A stretch of 64,000 nucleotides of DNA, from assembly GCF_000425225.1 (NCBI RefSeq), contig NZ_AULJ01000033.1, positions 16,476 through 80,475 on the forward strand, in the 5' to 3' direction. Position numbers and translations under genes: made by a program. The notes under the pieces were generated by a model. The model saw only the letters and a program-made list of their open reading frames with translations, did not search any database and was not told where the DNA came from. Shown piece after piece: positions 34,278-43,064 of this stretch; positions within the stretch are counted from its first letter, which is position 1, and each line of letters opens with the position of its first letter. The DNA comes from Pontibacillus marinus BH030004 = DSM 16465 (GTDB lineage: Bacteria; Bacillota; Bacilli; Bacillales; BH030062).

Positions 34278-36413
34278 ATGACGAAAATGGTCATCTTAGC
34301 AGAAAAACCCTCTCAGGCAAAAGCTTATGCAGAGGCTTTTACGATTCAGGAAAAATCGAAAACGTACATTCAATTAAAGCCCGATGATACATTTCCAAAC
34401 GGTGCGACGATCACGTGGGGAGTCGGCCATCTGGTTGAACTCAAAGAACCCCATGATTATAAGCCGGAGTGGAAGAGGTGGAAGCTAGATCAACTGCCGA
34501 TTGTTCCTGAGCGTTTTCTAGAGAAAGTCTCTAAAGGAAAATGGGAGCAGTTTCAGGCGGTTAAGAAATTGTTCCAACAAGCGGATGTAATCGTGAATGC
34601 CGCCGATGTCGATCGTGAAGGTTCCAATATTTTTTATAGTATTCTCCGATTAACAGGCGTAAAGGGGAAACCTATTAAACGTTTATGGATCAATTCTCTT
34701 GAGAAGGATGAAGTACGTAAAGGATTTAATAGTTTACAAGATAACTCTAAGGACTTGCGTTTATTTGATGAAGCGAAAGCCCGTCAAATCAGTGATTGGA
34801 TGGTTGGGATCAATGCCAGCCGCTTGTTCACATTACATTTGAAGAAAAAAGGGTTCGAAAGCTACTTATCGATCGGGCGCGTGCAGTCTCCAACGGTTTA
34901 TTTAATCTATCAAAGGCATAAAGAGATTGAAAACTTTAAGCCTGAGCCTTTTTATCAGATCGAGGGGCTTTTTCAACCGGAATCTGGGTCATACAAAGGC
35001 CTAGCTGAGATCAAAGAAAAGGATAAGGCAAAGGTACAGGCGCTCATGGACAAGCATAGGCTTAAAGAAAAGGAAGACTACAAAGGTATTGTCCAAAAGG
35101 TAGACAAAAAAACGAAACATCAAAAGTCACCGAAGCTCCATTCCCTTTCCACCCTTCAAAGTGTGGCGAATCGACGTTGGAAGTACACACCTTCACAAGT
35201 CCTTAAGACCTTGCAAAAACTCTATGAAAAGCGTCTCGTTACGTATCCAAGGACTGACTGTAACTTCATAACTGAAAATGAGTTTGCTTATGTCGTGAAT
35301 AACCTGAACAAATATCAGGAAGCTTTGAACGTCTCCTTCACACCTACGTCCTTAGAGCCAAATAAACGATATGTGAACAGCTCGAAAGTTCAGGAACACT
35401 ATGCGATCATTCCAACCAAATCAGTTCCTACGCAAAAGAAGCTGAGTGGACTAAGCCGAGAGGAAAGTAATATTTATAATGAAATTCTGGCTACGACTCT
35501 AGCAATGTTCCACTCGGACTATGTCTATGAAGAGACTACGATTTTCACTCATGTTCAGGACTTACCTTTTAAGTCTACGGGCAAAAGAGATGTGAAACAG
35601 GGCTGGAAAGAGCTATTTCCAAAGCCGTCTAAATCAAAACAGAAGGAAGAGGCAGATCTTCCGAATGTTCAAAATGGGGAGCAGGTGGGCGCTCGTCTTC
35701 ATATTAAGGAGAGTATGACACAGCCTCCGAAGCCGTACACAGAAGGTCAGTTGATCAATATGATGAAAACCTGCGGAAAGCTCATGGATGATGTGGAAGA
35801 TGTGGAGATTTTAAAAGAAGTTGAAGGCCTGGGAACAGAGGCCACACGATCAAGTATCATTGAAACCATCAAGGCGCAGAAGTATATTGAAGTAAAACGA
35901 AACAATGTCTCGATCACGGATAAAGGGATTATGCTTTGTGAAGCGATTGAAGGCACGTTGCTCTCAAGCCCTTCTATGACCGCAAAATGGGAATCGTATT
36001 TGAAGAAGATCGGAAGCGGTGAAGGATCGAAACAAGTGTTCATCAAACAGACGAGCCAGTTTATTGAAAAGCTAATGCAAGAAACCCCTGATTCCATTGA
36101 ACAAGTTAACATTCGAAGCACAGGGGAGAAAAAGAAGTGGAATGAACCGATTGCCAAATGTCCGGCATGTTCGACAGGCTCCATTACAGATCGATACAAA
36201 TTTTACGGGTGCTCTGCTTACAAAGAAGGGTGTAAAGTGACCTTTCCAAAGAAATTAGCCGGAAAAACGTTAACGAATAACATGATTAAAACGTTGTGCG
36301 AGAAGAAGCGAACGAAGGTTTTAAAAGGATTTAAAGGAAAGAAAACATTTAGCACAGCCTTAATGTTGGATCAAGATTACAAGATTAAATTTGATTTTAA
36401 ACAGAAAGCTTGA
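34278..36413 (+). CDS. topB: DNA topoisomerase III
   Basis: 711 residues. Type IA topoisomerase that decatenates DNA in replication and recombination. Visible are the TOPRIM domain (ILAEKPSQAKAYAEAF; acidic triad NAADVDREGS), SIGRVQSPTVYLIY, the active-site tyrosine in RLVTYPRTDCN, EGLGTEATRSSIIE, and one C-terminal zinc-binding unit (CPAC..GCSAYKEGC). ATG 34278 follows GGGAGTGG; the in-frame TTG/GTG region before it is not conserved. The gap 34091-34277 shows nothing besides AT-rich promoter-like sequence. Confidence 0.95.
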   Translation: MTKMVILAEKPSQAKAYAEAFTIQEKSKTYIQLKPDDTFPNGATITWGVGHLVELKEPHDYKPEWKRWKLDQLPIVPERFLEKVSKGKWEQFQAVKKLFQQADVIVNAADVDREGSNIFYSILRLTGVKGKPIKRLWINSLEKDEVRKGFNSLQDNSKDLRLFDEAKARQISDWMVGINASRLFTLHLKKKGFESYLSIGRVQSPTVYLIYQRHKEIENFKPEPFYQIEGLFQPESGSYKGLAEIKEKDKAKVQALMDKHRLKEKEDYKGIVQKVDKKTKHQKSPKLHSLSTLQSVANRRWKYTPSQVLKTLQKLYEKRLVTYPRTDCNFITENEFAYVVNNLNKYQEALNVSFTPTSLEPNKRYVNSSKVQEHYAIIPTKSVPTQKKLSGLSREESNIYNEILATTLAMFHSDYVYEETTIFTHVQDLPFKSTGKRDVKQGWKELFPKPSKSKQKEEADLPNVQNGEQVGARLHIKESMTQPPKPYTEGQLINMMKTCGKLMDDVEDVEILKEVEGLGTEATRSSIIETIKAQKYIEVKRNNVSITDKGIMLCEAIEGTLLSSPSMTAKWESYLKKIGSGEGSKQVFIKQTSQFIEKLMQETPDSIEQVNIRSTGEKKKWNEPIAKCPACSTGSITDRYKFYGCSAYKEGCKVTFPKKLAGKTLTNNMIKTLCEKKRTKVLKGFKGKKTFSTALMLDQDYKIKFDFKQKA

Positions 36414-36450
36414 AGAAGATAGATCCCTCTCCTCTTTGATCATAAAACTA

Positions 36451-36488
36451 AGAAGCTTCTCACCTAGGTTCAGATGAGAAGCTTCTTT
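36451..36488. terminator. topB terminator, GCTTCTCA family
   Basis: AAGAAGCTTCTCA pairs with TGAGAAGCTTCTT around a short loop, T-run on the plus strand and A-run before it, so it may act for both converging genes. Confidence 0.85.
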
Positions 36489-36505
36489 ATTTTTCTTAAA
36501 TTGTA

Positions 36506-37225
36506 TTAATGTGATTTTGAAGAGTGATGTCTCTCAGCAGCTCTTGAACGAGTTTCCTCTTCATGATGAGGGTGATCTGTATGAGAATGAGTTGAATGGG
36601 TTTCATTTTCTACTGAATTTGTACTTTCATCATATTTATGATGTTCTACAGAATCATGATGAGTTGTGTGATCGTGATTTTGATAATGGTGAGGATACAT
36701 GGATTTGTTTTCTGTGTGATTGGAAAGGAACGTGCGATATACTTTATCTTGCATTTTCTCTGTTGCTTCTACAATGACAATGATTTTTCCATTTTTAAGA
36801 TGATCCTCATACTGTTGGGCGTCTTTTTTAGGCATACCTGCTCCGACAAGCGCACCTACAATACCGCCACCACCTGCACCTACTCCAGCACCAGTAAGAG
36901 AAGCGGCTATTGGGCCAGCTGCAGCAATTTGTCCAATACCCGGGATGGCAAGGAGTCCTAAACCTGTTATCAGACCGCCGATTCCACCTAATGCACCACC
37001 GGAGATTGCTCCTAATCCAGCTCCTTTTCCAGCGCTTGACCCTCGACTAGCTTTATTGGATTTTACGGATGTATCCATTTCTTCTTCTAGTACATTTACC
37101 TTGTTTTTATCCTTCGCAAAAACAGAGATTTCGTCAGATCCGTAGCCATGGTGTAGTAAATCTGATATGGCCTTCTCTGCATGTCCTACTTTCGAAAATA
37201 CACCACCAATTATTCTTTGATCCAT
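36506..37225 (-). CDS. Gsp17M-like general stress protein with His-rich tail
   Basis: 239 residues. The N-terminal part (GGVFSKVGHAEKAISDLLHHGYGSDEISVFAKD) is the YflT/general stress protein 17M domain; the middle is a long glycine/alanine-rich stretch (GAGLGAISGGALGGIGG and onward), which may insert in or cross membranes; the end repeats the domain's second strand. A tail of about 70 residues follows with some 19 histidines and many Ser, Asp and Glu. The tail is unusual for the family and could bind metal. ATG 37225 follows AAAGGAGG. A sigma-B-like promoter lies 39-62 bases upstream, in line with a stress role. Confidence 0.82.
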   Translation of the reverse strand: MDQRIIGGVFSKVGHAEKAISDLLHHGYGSDEISVFAKDKNKVNVLEEEMDTSVKSNKASRGSSAGKGAGLGAISGGALGGIGGLITGLGLLAIPGIGQIAAAGPIAASLTGAGVGAGGGGIVGALVGAGMPKKDAQQYEDHLKNGKIIVIVEATEKMQDKVYRTFLSNHTENKSMYPHHYQNHDHTTHHDSVEHHKYDESTNSVENETHSTHSHTDHPHHEEETRSRAAERHHSSKSH

Positions 37226-37263
37226 CGTTTATCCTCCTTTAATAAAATTTCCATCAGTATTCC

Positions 37264-37287
37264 ATACCCGATATTGAGGCTGATAAC
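37264..37287 (-). promoter_or_regulatory. Sigma-B-like promoter of the stress protein gene
   Basis: On the minus strand GTTATC, 12-base spacer, GGGTAT. The -10 box is a full match to the general stress consensus and the -35 box partial (GTTTAA expected). Confidence 0.5.
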
Positions 37288-37459
37288 TCTATCATTCTGT
37301 TTAATATATTAGGGGGAGTACTAAAGAGAGAGGATAAGTGAAAACTTCAAAAAGAGAAGTTTCTTCAATACTGAACTAGATCTCGATGAATAAAGGTTTA
37401 TTTTATTCATTTTTTAAAATTACTTTATTCACTATAGGACCAGTATGATGAATACTTGA

Positions 37460-37836
37460 ATTCGAGATAAACGAATAATTTTCAAGCTTGTTACAAATGG
37501 GGAGTGGGACTTCATAAAAGGGGGAGTTAAAAAGAAGAGTATTTAAACGATACTCTAATGCGCGAATTAAAAGAAGAAACGGGTTCAAATGAATTTAGTA
37601 TAGTAAAGGTATTTGACGAAAAAATTTGTTTCGAATTTCCAAATGAAATTAAAGAGAAAATTGGCTACAAGAAAAAGGAAACAACAATATTTCTTGTAGA
37701 GTTTCTAGGTAATAGTCATACGCTTAATCCAAAAGATGATGAAATATGTGAGCTGAAATTCATAGAAAAAGAGAATGTTATTAAGGTACTAACTCACCAA
37801 GATACAAAAGATTATTTTATCAAACATTTAGCTTAA
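37460..37836 (+). pseudogene. Broken NUDIX hydrolase gene
   Basis: The open part (37558-37836) begins with MRELKEETG, the second half of a NUDIX box, and continues as a plausible NUDIX C-terminus. The first half of the box, NGEWDFIKGGVKK, is found just upstream but in another frame; the break falls near 37530, and a stop at 37457 interrupts what lies before. The intact protein would have hydrolysed a nucleoside diphosphate-linked compound. Confidence 0.72.
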
Positions 37837-37940
37837 TCTTTAAATGGGGTAGCAAAATAATTTTATTATCTTGAATTCAAGCTTTCCTGATAAGGGCATT
37901 TTAATTAGTTATCAGTCACATGATACGTTGTTATTTTAAA

Positions 37941-38123
37941 CTACTGTTCAATTTTATTTTTAATTTTCTTTACACACCATTTTTTATCTGAATGGGTATG
38001 TAGGTTAAGTTTTTTAACAAGAATTTCTGCGCTAGAGAAGTTATGGAAGATTTTATTCGAATTGCTATTTGAGTCTTTTAGGGTTTCTTCAGTTCCCCTT
38101 ACTTTTCTTGAAATTACGTACAT
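37941..38123 (-). CDS. Small hypothetical protein, 60 residues
   Basis: ATG 38123 is preceded by TAGGAG at ten bases. The product is basic and soluble, with NFSSAEILVKKLNLHTHSDKKWCVKK reading like a compact alpha-beta unit. No family recognised. It lies in a region full of decayed genes, so it may be a survivor or chance frame; the ribosome binding site speaks for it. Confidence 0.4.
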   Translation of the reverse strand: MYVISRKVRGTEETLKDSNSNSNKIFHNFSSAEILVKKLNLHTHSDKKWCVKKIKNKIEQ

Positions 38124-38510
38124 GGGGTGTCAACTCCTAACTCTTAAAGAATATGCAGAATTCGATTTTTTTTAATTATATAGGATATATAGAAATTATT
38201 GGATTACATTTTATTTAAAAATTCTTTTCTATGTTACAAAATTTTGTATGGATGAAATTCTACAATTGATTTGAAGGGATCTATTATTAAAATTATCTCA
38301 ACTGCTAGAATGTGAAGAATTGTTATTAAGTAGGAAGTGGAGTAGTTTAACAAGACGATAAATTAGGAGGGTTTAATGAAATCCTGATTTTAATTTTAAG
38401 TTCATAAATAAAAACGGTAACACAAAAGAGTTTCTCCCACTTGAATAAGCAGTAAAAAAATGACCTCAACATATGCAAGATTTTATACAAAAATCATCCT
38501 AAAATTAAAA
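38124..38510. other. AT-rich gap without visible genes
   Basis: About 390 bases. I see no frame with a ribosome binding site and no clear repeat, apart from a short AGGAGG at 38365 that is not followed by an open frame. Confidence 0.5.
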
Positions 38511-38799
38511 GCCACTCAAAATCCTAAAGATTATAGAGTGGCTCTTTCATATTATCTCTTATTCACAGAAGCATCATAAATCTTATCGACAGCATGCTTC
38601 ATGGAGTTATTGAATTCTTCATCTGATTGATTTGCACTTAAGTCAGCAATTAACGCACGGGAGAAGCTTGCAATTAAGCCTTCATTTTCTTTTAGCTTTT
38701 CATTGGCAATGTTATACTCCCCTTTCTATCCTTATCTTAACACTATTCTTTATTTATGACTTTTCTTAAGAATTGTGTCAGCTGACAATATTTTTCGAC
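38511..38799 (-). pseudogene. Internally deleted copy of the class I aldolase gene
   Basis: Nearly identical to two separated parts of the intact locus: 38511-38707 matches 40820-41020 (terminator and last roughly 50 codons of fda) and 38708-38799 matches 41789-41880 (fda upstream region). The 768 bases between, 256 codons, are missing. It cannot make aldolase. Together with the intact gene it flanks the PP-loop gene as a direct repeat. Confidence 0.88.
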
Positions 38800-38894
38800 C
38801 CATACGAGATAGTGATTTAACAGGGATGAAAATAAATGATATTCCTGTAGAAGAACTACTCGATGTATATTATAAAGCCAATGAAAATAATTAA
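38800..38894 (+). pseudogene. C-terminal remnant of an unknown gene
   Basis: The frame reads RDSDLTGMKINDIPVEELL and goes on to a stop at 38894. It joins directly to the truncated aldolase copy without a start signal, so it appears to be the tail of a lost gene. Confidence 0.4.
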
Positions 38895-39217
38895 CATTGA
38901 TTATTTAACAATTAAGATTGGTTGTGGCTGAAGTGGAAGAGCAATTCCAATTAAATAATATCCGTTACCGAACAGGGAACAAGCCCTTGTTCCAATGTTA
39001 AATATGCCTGAGTTACCTCTCCTGTTTCTACATTAACAGAAACAAGGAAACCGACTATAAGTGTTGAAACGTTTCAACGTTTTAATGTTTTCAAAAGCTT
39101 CTATTGGGACGTATTCCAGAGCTAAAATTGTAGCGTGTAGAGTAACAGTGCCATCCGATTTGTAACCGTCCATGCCTAATGGAGTGGCTGCAAATTCAGA
39201 ACCCCTTCAGGTGTAGC
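38895..39217 (-). pseudogene. Decayed coding remnant, unknown family
   Basis: On the minus strand one frame reads EFAATPLGMDGYKSDGTVTL, continuing through about 40 residues, and another frame reads LVSVNVETGEVTQAYLTLEQ. They are consecutive pieces of one protein separated by frameshifts near 39080 and with another near 39200. I do not recognise the family. A TTGAAACGTTTCAA palindrome (39064-39077) lies inside. Confidence 0.45.
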
Positions 39218-39476
39218 AGCAGATGACATTCCACAGGCTTAAAAACCTAGATGAAATGATGATTGAAACCACCAAACAGTGTGTAGAATTAGGTGTTATC
39301 AAGGGAACTGGTTTCAGTATCGATGCCACCCATGTCGAAGCGAATACGATTTAAAAAACCCTGATTACCAAGAGATTGAAGATCACAAAGAAGCTAAAGC
39401 CGTTATGAAAAAGAAAGTTCAAATTGTTATAAATACCTTTAAGTTTGGGTTTGGTATCAAAAAAGAAGGAATCTAG
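39218..39476 (+). pseudogene. IS1182-type transposase remnant
   Basis: One frame gives FHRLKNLDEMMIETTKQCVE followed by KGTGFSIDATHVEANT, which is the DDE-transposase region with the SIDATHVEANT word of IS1182-family elements. It breaks at about 39350 and continues in another frame (EYDLKNPDYQEIEDHKEAK). Both ends of the gene are missing, so it is inactive. Confidence 0.7.
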
Positions 39477-39494
39477 GAGGGCTGCTACCCTCTT

Positions 39495-39522
39495 GAAATT
39501 AACCGCTATGGCGGTTAATTTC
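39495..39522. repeat. Perfect 12-bp inverted repeat after the transposase remnant
   Basis: GAAATTAACCGC, loop TATG, GCGGTTAATTTC. It may be part of the end of the old insertion element or its terminator. The rest up to 39707 shows no gene. Confidence 0.5.
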
Positions 39523-39707
39523 GCCTGATTGTCCATGCTTAAGAGGCCATATCCCCAAGCTCGTGATAGACCGTGGAATCGTTTGAGCTCCTCAATCTAG
39601 AAGTCTATAACCTGTCAACATATTAAGAACTTAAATGTAACAATTTATCTTTTCATTGAATAATATAGCTCTTGTATAAAACTCTATACAGAGGGTGAAT
39701 AGTATTA

Positions 39708-40802
39708 ATGATTAAAATATATAAACCTGAGTTAAAAAGGTCATCTACGGGAGTTAGAGCCCAAGCCATTTATGAGTATAATGGAAGTAAGAATGTTTTA
39801 TGGTATGAAGTTGAAGAGAAGTATAGTGATTATTTAACAATAGAAAGAGCAGATGCATTTTTAGTAGGGTTACTATTCTATGCGATAAAAAAAGGGGAAG
39901 ATATTGAAGTTCATGCTCCGCTTTCTGAAAGATTATTTTATACCATAAATAAGTATCTAGCAGAATTAATAGCAGAGGTTCATGGATATAAAAAAATAAG
40001 AGTGTATTGTGAGGAGCTGACATCTGACCTAGTGCGAAATGAGGGGGCAGTAGGGATGGGGCTTTCTTGTGGAATTGATTCTTTTGCAACGCTCATCGAC
40101 CATCTAGAAGATGATTGTCCAAAAAATTATGAAGTGACCCATTTTACTTTTTTCAATGTTGGTTCAAATGGAGATGTCGGTGGAGAAGGAGCAAGGGCTC
40201 TTTTTGCAGAAAGGGCTAAAAATGCTAGAGCTTATTCAGAAGAGTTTGGATATAAATTTATAACTGTAGATAGTAATATTAGTGAGATATTAAACAGTAT
40301 TTATGCCTCCACTCATACTATAAGAAGTATGTCGGCAGTCCTCGTGCTACAAAAATTATTTAAATGTTATTATTATGCTAGTGCATATCCTATCAAAGAC
40401 TTTAAATTAAGAAAAAATTCTATGGGATCCTATGATATTTTTAATTTGAGCATGTTATCGACCGAGAGTCTCAGCTTATTTTCTTCATGCGCAAACAAAA
40501 CCAGAGTTGAAAAAACAAAAATGGTTGGAAACTTTAGACCTGCATATAAGTATTTAAATGTTTGTGTTAATGATAATAATAATTGTGGTCGATGCCCAAA
40601 ATGCTTAAGAACTTTATTAACATTGGAGCTATTCGGTAAGTTGAAAGAGTTCGAAAGTGTTTTTAATCTAGAGGCATATGAAGCAAACAGAAATATGTAT
40701 ATTAACCAAGTCATTGCGGAACACCAATCCAACGTATATTCTAGAGAAATTTTTGAAGAGATGAAACGACAAAATTTTAAATTTCCCTCTTCATCAAAAT
40801 GA
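39708..40802 (+). CDS. QueC-like PP-loop ATP pyrophosphatase of unknown function
   Basis: 364 residues. The centre has a PP-loop, L-S120-C-G-I-D-S125, the adenylating site of the ExsB/QueC/MnmA superfamily, with Cys replacing the usual second Gly. Near the C-terminus C286, C293, C296 and C299 form a QueC-like zinc site (CGRCPKC). An N-terminal domain of about 100 residues is not found in QueC. No queuosine genes are near, so the substrate differs; similar proteins are seen in polysaccharide and peptide clusters. AGAGGGTGA precedes ATG 39708 by about 12 bases. The gene lies between an aldolase gene and its truncated copy and next to transposase remains, suggesting arrival by transfer. Confidence 0.72.
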   Translation: MIKIYKPELKRSSTGVRAQAIYEYNGSKNVLWYEVEEKYSDYLTIERADAFLVGLLFYAIKKGEDIEVHAPLSERLFYTINKYLAELIAEVHGYKKIRVYCEELTSDLVRNEGAVGMGLSCGIDSFATLIDHLEDDCPKNYEVTHFTFFNVGSNGDVGGEGARALFAERAKNARAYSEEFGYKFITVDSNISEILNSIYASTHTIRSMSAVLVLQKLFKCYYYASAYPIKDFKLRKNSMGSYDIFNLSMLSTESLSLFSSCANKTRVEKTKMVGNFRPAYKYLNVCVNDNNNCGRCPKCLRTLLTLELFGKLKEFESVFNLEAYEANRNMYINQVIAEHQSNVYSREIFEEMKRQNFKFPSSSK

Positions 40803-40820
40803 TTATCCATTCTAATTTTA

Positions 40821-40860
40821 AAAAGCCACTCAGAGTATGAAACTCTAGAGTGGCTTTGTT
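40821..40860. terminator. Bidirectional terminator between PP-loop gene and fda
   Basis: AAAGCCACTCAGAGT pairs with ACTCTAGAGTGGCTTT. Its AGCCACTC arms are duplicated at 38509-38544 with the truncated aldolase copy. Confidence 0.8.
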
Positions 40861-40864
40861 ATAC

Positions 40865-41755
40865 CTATTTTTTATTCACCGAAGCATCATAAATCTTATC
40901 GACAGCATGCTTCATGGAGTTATTGAATTCTTCATCTGATTGATTAGCACTTAAGTCAGCAATTAACGCACGGGAGAAGCTTGCAATTAAGCCTTCATTT
41001 TCTTTTAGCTTTTCATTGGCTTCCTCGCGAGAATAACCACCAGAAAGTGCTACAACACGTACGACACGTGGATGTTCAATTAATTCCTTATAGGCGTTTG
41101 CTTTCGTTGGGATGGTAAGCTTTAGCATCACGTTTTCATCTTTTGATAGGTTGTTTAAGTGTTTTAGAATTTCGTTTTTAAGAATTTCTTCTGATTTTTC
41201 CTTATCTTCACTGTTAATGTTTACTTCAGGTTCGATGATCGGAACGAGATCATATTCCATAATGCGTTTAGCGATTTCGAACTGTTGGTTTACAACAGCC
41301 TCAATGCCACTTTGATTTGATTCGTGGATCACTGAGCGCATCTTCGTTCCAAAGATGTTGCGTTCGTTGGCACGGCGTAGCGTTTCATCTAAATCGTGAA
41401 TGGGCTTCATCATTTGTACGCCGTTCTCTTTCTCTGCTAGCCCTTTGTCTACTTTAAGGAAAGGAACGATATTGTTATCCGCAAGATAATCAGCCGTATA
41501 TTTTCCTTCTATTTCGCGGTCCATTGTTTGCTCAAATAGGATAGTACCTAAGATTTTGTCAGAATCAAAAGCAGGGGAGGTAATGATTCTTGATCTCATT
41601 TTGTGAACAAGGTCAAACATCTCATCTTCATTAGAGTAAGCATCTTCAGGCACACCATAGCCAGCTAATGCTTTAGGAGTACTTCCTCCACTTTGGTCAA
41701 GCGCTGCAATAAATCCATTTCCATTCTTGATTTTGTCAAACTGAGTTGTGTTCAT
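40865..41755 (-). CDS. fda: Fructose-bisphosphate aldolase, class I
   Basis: 296 residues, the length of the staphylococcal-type class I aldolase. Cleaves fructose 1,6-bisphosphate through a lysine Schiff base. Family features: [16 protein letters not shown] at the N-terminus, [34 protein letters not shown] and [17 protein letters not shown] 41755 is preceded by AAAGGAG at eight bases; GTG codons just before it lie too close. With fbp in this window, the cell has both enzymes that act on this sugar. A truncated second copy lies at 38511. Confidence 0.95.
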   Translation of the reverse strand: MNTTQFDKIKNGNGFIAALDQSGGSTPKALAGYGVPEDAYSNEDEMFDLVHKMRSRIITSPAFDSDKILGTILFEQTMDREIEGKYTADYLADNNIVPFLKVDKGLAEKENGVQMMKPIHDLDETLRRANERNIFGTKMRSVIHESNQSGIEAVVNQQFEIAKRIMEYDLVPIIEPEVNINSEDKEKSEEILKNEILKHLNNLSKDENVMLKLTIPTKANAYKELIEHPRVVRVVALSGGYSREEANEKLKENEGLIASFSRALIADLSANQSDEEFNNSMKHAVDKIYDASVNKK

Positions 41756-41850
41756 CTTCACCACTCCTTTAATTGTTCTAAATAATCCAATGTTATACTT
41801 CCCTTTCTATCCCTATCTTAACACGATTCTTTATTTATGACTTTTCTTAA

Positions 41851-41904
41851 GAATTGTGTCAGTCGCCAATATTTTTCGACATATTTCGGGTGGTGACAGG
41901 CACG
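41851..41904. repeat. Half-degenerate GGTGACAGGCAC repeat
   Basis: TTGTGTC..TTTTTCGACA followed by TTTCGGGTGGTGACAGGCAC, the inverse of the words at 14135 and 53702. The left part is also kept in the truncated aldolase copy (38771-38799), whose right part is lost. Confidence 0.55.
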
Positions 41905-41946
41905 ACCAATACGTAGTATGATTCATACTATAAGGGAGATGGAAAT

Positions 41947-42918
41947 ATGAAGAAACGAATGAGTATAGCATTTGCTGTCGTTTTGCTATTGTTAACCATT
42001 GGTCTTTTTGGTGCTGGTCAATACTTTTATGGTGTTGCGATTAATAGTACCAGTGGTGCTGTGGATTTACATGGTGGTGGGGAGTCTGAAACGGCTATAG
42101 CTGCAAGTGCTTCAAAAGAACAACAAAAGAAGGAAGAGGTCATCAGACAGTGGACGAAACAACAGGAGTTTGAGAAAGTAGAGCTCACAACAAAAGATGA
42201 TCTTACATTAAAAGCCCTATATATAGAAAATAAAGAGCCTTCGAGTAAAACGGTTATCTTAGCTCATGGTTATAAAGGGAATAAAGAACAAATGCCAGGT
42301 ATAACTAAATTCTATTATGAGCAAGGATTCAATGTGCTAAAGCCTGATGCAAGGGGACACGGAGAGAGTGAAGGGCATTATATCGGTTATGGATGGCATG
42401 ATCGGTTGGATTATCAGCAATGGATCGATCTTTTGATAAAGGAAAAGAATGCACAATCGATTTACTTACATGGATTCTCGATGGGAGCTGCAACAGTTTT
42501 GATGACGAGTGGTGAAGATCTACCAGATGAAGTGAAAGGCGTGATTGCCGATAGCGGTTATACATCAGTAAAAGAAGAACTCTCACATCAGATGAAATAT
42601 CTGTATAATCTTCCTTCATTTCCGGTTTTGAATGTGACAAGTATGATTACAAATGTACGAGCAGGCTACTCGTTTGAAGAAGCATCTGCCATTAAGCAGG
42701 TAGAACAATCTGAGCTTCCGATCTTTTTCATTCACGGGGCTAAAGATGACCTTGTACCAACGGAAATGGTTAATCGGCTCTATGAAGCAACGCCTGGTAT
42801 GAAAGAGTTATGGATTGTTCCGGATGCTAAGCATACAGAAGGGTACACCGTAGCAGAAAAAGAATATCAAAAACGATTAATACAGTTTATTGATAAAGCG
42901 TCTAATAAAGAAGGTTAA
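41947..42918 (+). CDS. Alpha/beta hydrolase with membrane anchor
   Basis: 323 residues. One N-terminal hydrophobic helix (about residues 6-28) acts as anchor or uncleaved signal, so the enzyme domain should face outward. Catalytic features: LAHGYKGNKEQ (oxyanion region), nucleophile Ser in GFSMGAAT, Asp in HGAKDDLVP and His in DAKHTEGY. The family is the YqkD/Fsh-like serine hydrolases; the substrate is unknown. ATG 41947 follows AAGGGAGATGG. A hairpin terminator follows. Confidence 0.88.
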   Translation: MKKRMSIAFAVVLLLLTIGLFGAGQYFYGVAINSTSGAVDLHGGGESETAIAASASKEQQKKEEVIRQWTKQQEFEKVELTTKDDLTLKALYIENKEPSSKTVILAHGYKGNKEQMPGITKFYYEQGFNVLKPDARGHGESEGHYIGYGWHDRLDYQQWIDLLIKEKNAQSIYLHGFSMGAATVLMTSGEDLPDEVKGVIADSGYTSVKEELSHQMKYLYNLPSFPVLNVTSMITNVRAGYSFEEASAIKQVEQSELPIFFIHGAKDDLVPTEMVNRLYEATPGMKELWIVPDAKHTEGYTVAEKEYQKRLIQFIDKASNKEG

Positions 42919-42931
42919 CACCTATGAAGTC

Positions 42932-42976
42932 CAAACCTCACTTGAGTTCTGATAATGAGTTCAAGGAGGTTTCTTT
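42932..42976 (+). terminator. Terminator of the hydrolase gene
   Basis: AAACCTC..CTTGA pairs with TCAAG..GAGGTTT and runs into CTTT. Confidence 0.65.
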
Positions 42977-43064
42977 ATGTACAGTCAATTGAAGCCTTTT
43001 TTCTATCTCTTTGAATTATTAGGGTGTTAAAATAAATGAAACAATATAAGAGGAGGGCTGTTTT

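Noticed and set aside
39064..39077. TTGAAACGTTTCAA as a catabolite-control (cre) site
   Set aside because: The central CG is off register for the cre consensus, and the palindrome lies inside a decayed coding sequence far from any promoter.
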